A stretch of DNA of 64,000 bases from Taenia hydatigena (lineage: Eukaryota; Platyhelminthes; Cestoda; Cyclophyllidea; Taeniidae): contig JADWOT020000002.1 of assembly GCA_036345935.2 (NCBI GenBank), forward strand, positions 6,894,140 to 6,958,139, written 5' to 3'. The notes below the pieces were generated by a model. The model had not been told where the DNA came from, made no database searches, and saw only the letters and a list, made by a program, of their open reading frames with translations. The position numbers and the translations under genes were made by a program. Below are positions 60,721-64,000 of the stretch, in pieces. How positions within the stretch are numbered: the first letter of the stretch is position 1; the number at the start of each line of letters is the position of its first letter.

Positions 60721-62934
60721 TTGTAGCCTACCCTTGCATCGAGCAGGCTGCATCACTGCCCTTTCTTTCCTCGACTGCATATTTCACTCCTAGGCTTCAA
60801 TTTAAGATGCTCAGTGGATCTGCTGATGTGTCCCAGCCTCACACATTGCTCTTATTTCTCCCTCCTCTTGCCTCACGCCTTTCAATAGATTAACCCACTT
60901 CTCCACTTTCGCTCGAATGTCTATCTGCTTACGTGCCTGGATAATAATAGGCTCGCGGCAATGAAAAGAGAGAGGGCATCCAAGTGCACGACAAAGCTTG
61001 TCGAGCAGTATAGATTCTGTCTGTTTGTCAAAAATTAATGAGTGATCTCTAAAATTAATTTAATTATACCAAAAAATACACATACCATGTAAAGCTCGCG
61101 CTCTATTTCAGATGTTGAGCATAAAATACAAGTAATTTTGTTGCCCCAATCACTCACTTATGCGTGATCTGGGACTCAACTGAGACGCCACTTAAGTAAT
61201 ATGCCCGTCATTTCTGTGGTCATCCTTCCTTAGAGCTTTAGACGCCGCCATATTTTGTATACGAATGATTTCACCAAAATTTACTTAAAGAAGTAGTATG
61301 GAAGACTACTAAATGCAGATTTTATTCAAAACAACTCTAATGAATTGCTTCATTTTGCAGGGTGCGTTAGATGTATGCGGTTGTCCATATCCGTGCAGTA
61401 TAAAGCACGCAAACGCATTTGTCTAGTAGCACGACAGCGCCGTTTGGATTTGCTGCTGCTTCCACGCTATGCTTGAGCCTGCGTAGCGTGTAAGCTAAGA
61501 TGTTGCGATGTGATTAAATACCACATAGTTTTGAATTCCATCTTTGCGTTCTACTGCTAAGTAGACGCTTTGCCGCCTTGTTTGTGATAAACTGGAGACC
61601 CTACCATGCATTGGATGAAAACTTATAAGCAATCATTGCTCAGCTCTGTCTGCTCGAGGCCACTCAACACTATCGCTTCCTCTTTAACGATTAGGTGTAA
61701 TCGGTAGACTGGACAAGAAGACCTTTAAAGTGATGAAAAGCAGCGAAACGTAAGCCCTTAAATCGCATGTTTCGTGCAGCATGCTGCGAAACAGGGTCGT
61801 AGGAAAATGCGTTGTGTTTTAGAGATAGCAGAAAGAGAGGAAGGAGAGAGAATGCAAGGGAGAGTGTGGAAGGTCCTACCTTATGCTCGTTCTCTGCGCC
61901 CTCATAACTCCACTTATCTAAAAGAAGTTCATTAGCTATCTTAAGCACCAGTCTATTACGTAAAGGAACAGACAAGAACATGTGATTGTCAGACCAATAT
62001 TTGGGTTCTGGAAACGAAATGCATTACAAAATGAGAAGCCGTAAGTTGATCCCTCTATAAGGCCAGAAGATTGTAGTTGTGGCCGTTACGCCGAACCTAC
62101 CAGTTGACAAGCAAATTAACTAATTCAGAGATTATGGTAAAAGAAGCGAGAACCCCTTTTTAGTAGTAAGCATCACCCACTATAATAATGACAAAATGTT
62201 CCATTTTTACAACCAGAAAGGCAAGGCAGAGTAGTTGCTTACTAGCCAATAGCGATGCGACACATTTGACCGAGTGACTTGCACAAATGGCCGACTTCAC
62301 ATAAGTCTACTACTTTTATGTAAGTTGAAGGAAAATTAGGACATCCTTAAATTATGGGGGCTATATTTCTAGATAAACTGGCAACACAAGTCAATCCAAA
62401 AATAACGGCATAGCCAACTCTGCTCAAAAAAACTTGTCAAAATCATGAGGCATGTAAAACTCGAGCAGCTTAAACGAGTGAACACGCATGAAAATCCACC
62501 TTTTAGTGCGCATTGTCAGTAAGGAATCTTGTCACCTTACCGGCATTCAGCCCTGCAGTCAAGCGATCCCATGTTTCGATGACTGTCATTACCTCTTACT
62601 GGATGCAAATAGAATCTTTTTTTAGAAAAGGCTTCAGTGAAATTGGAGCTAATTACCTTGGTCTCTTTTTTGGACGGGTGCAAAAATGTTTTTTTTTTTG
62701 GATTTGAATCCATTGGCATCAAATATGGGTAGGTAAAGCTTAAAATCCGGCGCTAAAATGTGGACAAGCAAATAAGTGAAGTGAATACCAGCTCTATTAT
62801 CTTTGATTTCTTCGAAGAACATGCACTTCGTTTAGACTGACATCGGTAAAGTGGTTGCTAATGCGTTTGCTGAGACCTCTAAAAATCTGCAAGGTACGAT
62901 ACGGTGCTGCACTTCCTGCTTCTTAAAAATTTTG

Positions 62935-64000
62935 GCAAGTTATGCCACTTTTGTTATCTCGTGCTATCATCTGCCAAATTCTCTAAGCTTTCTGTGACTT
63001 CTGGAGTGACTTTATCCTTATTTCGACCTCCATATAGTCATTTCTCTTCTTACTTCCTTTTGCGAGATGGATCTAGGTGAAGGCGATCTCCACACCGTGG
63101 TTGGTGGTCTCGTATCACACGTGCCCACTGAGGGGATGCAAGGATTACTGGGCATCTTAATGTACAATCTCTAATCTGCCAAGATGTTTGGTATCGAGTT
63201 GTAGGGTCTGCAAATTCGCATGCGCATCACAGTGCATGTTCTTCACTCATGTAGATATTACTAGATATGGCTTTATTAATTACACCGGAAAATATACGAA
63301 TGGTTTAATGTTAGCAATAAAAGCTATAAATTTTTATCCTGATTAATATTAAATAGTAATTAGCTTGAGCAAACTCAAATAATAGCAAAATCCCTGTTAT
63401 TCATGCCGCATTTGTTTCATTGTTTAGAACCATTCCACATTTCACCTCAAATCTCCGACACCTTAGTAGAAACCCATGCCTGCGTGCAATGACGAACAAG
63501 AAAATCAACAGACGAAAACGCAAAAATGCCTCTTTTTAGGCGCATGTCTACGACCAAATCACTTGGATGAGTGTACGTCTTTAAGAGGTAGGTTAAGGTA
63601 GCTCGTTGAAGAGCCCCAAAACACAAGCGAACAAATTTTGATCAATGCACTTGCATTTACGCTTAAGAACGTAGCTTCCTAAACACACACGCTCATCTGT
63701 TGCTTATGCGACGCTATTGCCTCATCATCAGAAACAATCACACTATCGATGCAATATGGTGTGACATAATGCAATAAAGTGCATCTCGAAGGTTCTGTGG
63801 GGTAATGAGCAAATCGGACAACGCAGATCCAAGATTGCTGAAACACGTTAAGCATAAGTAGCATAAGGTTCTAAAGTCATGATGCATTTTATTTGAGTTG
63901 GCTACTAGTTGCCTGAGTTCTTGTCATTTGGGCTACAACAGGAATTGTCCTGCTTAAAACGCCTTGTTTATTCTCAGGCTGACATAAAAACTCTGCGTAA
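62935..64000 (+). repeat. Block Y, second copy (cut by window end)
   Basis: Aligned with 35517-36593 in the same orientation up to the last base, so it continues outside the window. The island 63064-63294 is the near-identical partner of 35643-35873. The surrounding bases carry scattered substitutions and small indels. Confidence 0.85.
63064..63294 (+). other. Near-identical island, second copy
   Basis: It shares 230 of 231 bases with 35643-35873, including the 36-codon frame (ATG 63067 to TAA) with its single synonymous difference. The bases before and after differ much more often. Confidence 0.45.

Larger units (their letters stand above)
59449..62915 (+). repeat. Block X, second copy
   Basis: Colinear with 17918-21430 in the same orientation. 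Small differences include loss of about 15 bases near 60147, a GGCA-repeat expansion at about 60703-60720 and a 20-base loss near 61545. It runs directly into block Y, whereas the first X and Y copies are 14 kb apart. Confidence 0.85.

Overview
This is eukaryotic nuclear DNA: scattered short exons with GT..AG borders, AT-leaning composition, abundant diverged repeats and one 911-base run of N (38530-39440) that marks a scaffold gap. No rRNA, tRNA, CRISPR array or bacterial-type operon was seen. The best clue to the organism is a gene at 4572-6268. It has a signal-peptide exon followed by phase-1 fibronectin type III (FnIII) exons of the kind found in tapeworm oncosphere antigens (45W/EG95-like families). 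I therefore infer a cestode (parasitic flatworm), genus unknown.

Layout. 1-3330 is a foldback-like element whose inverted arms are built from about 142-bp tandem units. 3480-4310 is a linked repeat (block B). 4572-6268 is the FnIII gene, with an intact first domain and a nonsense codon in the second. 7171-7792 holds weak exon candidates. 17918-21430 is repeat block X, carrying a broken ORF of about 160 codons. 24778-27531 is an ankyrin-repeat gene on the minus strand. 29873-31355 holds exons of an unrecognised minus-strand gene. 35517-36593 is repeat block Y. After the gap come an unrecognised ORF (40210-40626) and a well supported C2H2 zinc-finger gene (41496-42358, minus). Next are a decayed FnIII paralogue (42824-44320), block B in inverted orientation (44575-45430), a second large foldback/satellite region (45585-51800), a decayed ankyrin paralogue (55400-57050), two unrecognised ORFs (58624-59409), and second copies of X (59449-62915) and Y (62935-64000).

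The two halves look like diverged copies of one segment. FnIII, ankyrin, X and Y occur once in each half, in the same orientation, but in the order F-X-A-Y in the first half and F-A-X-Y in the second. In the second half the FnIII and ankyrin members are clearly pseudogenes. In the first half they are largely readable but carry suspicious lesions: TAG at 6055-6057, a frameshift in a homopolymer at 27054-27059, and TGA at 26569-26571.

The most surprising signal is a 231-nt island inside block Y (35643-35873 and 63064-63294). It differs at one base between copies whose flanks are clearly more diverged, and that one change is synonymous in a 35-residue ORF. It may be a small gene or RNA under constraint, or a gene-conversion tract.
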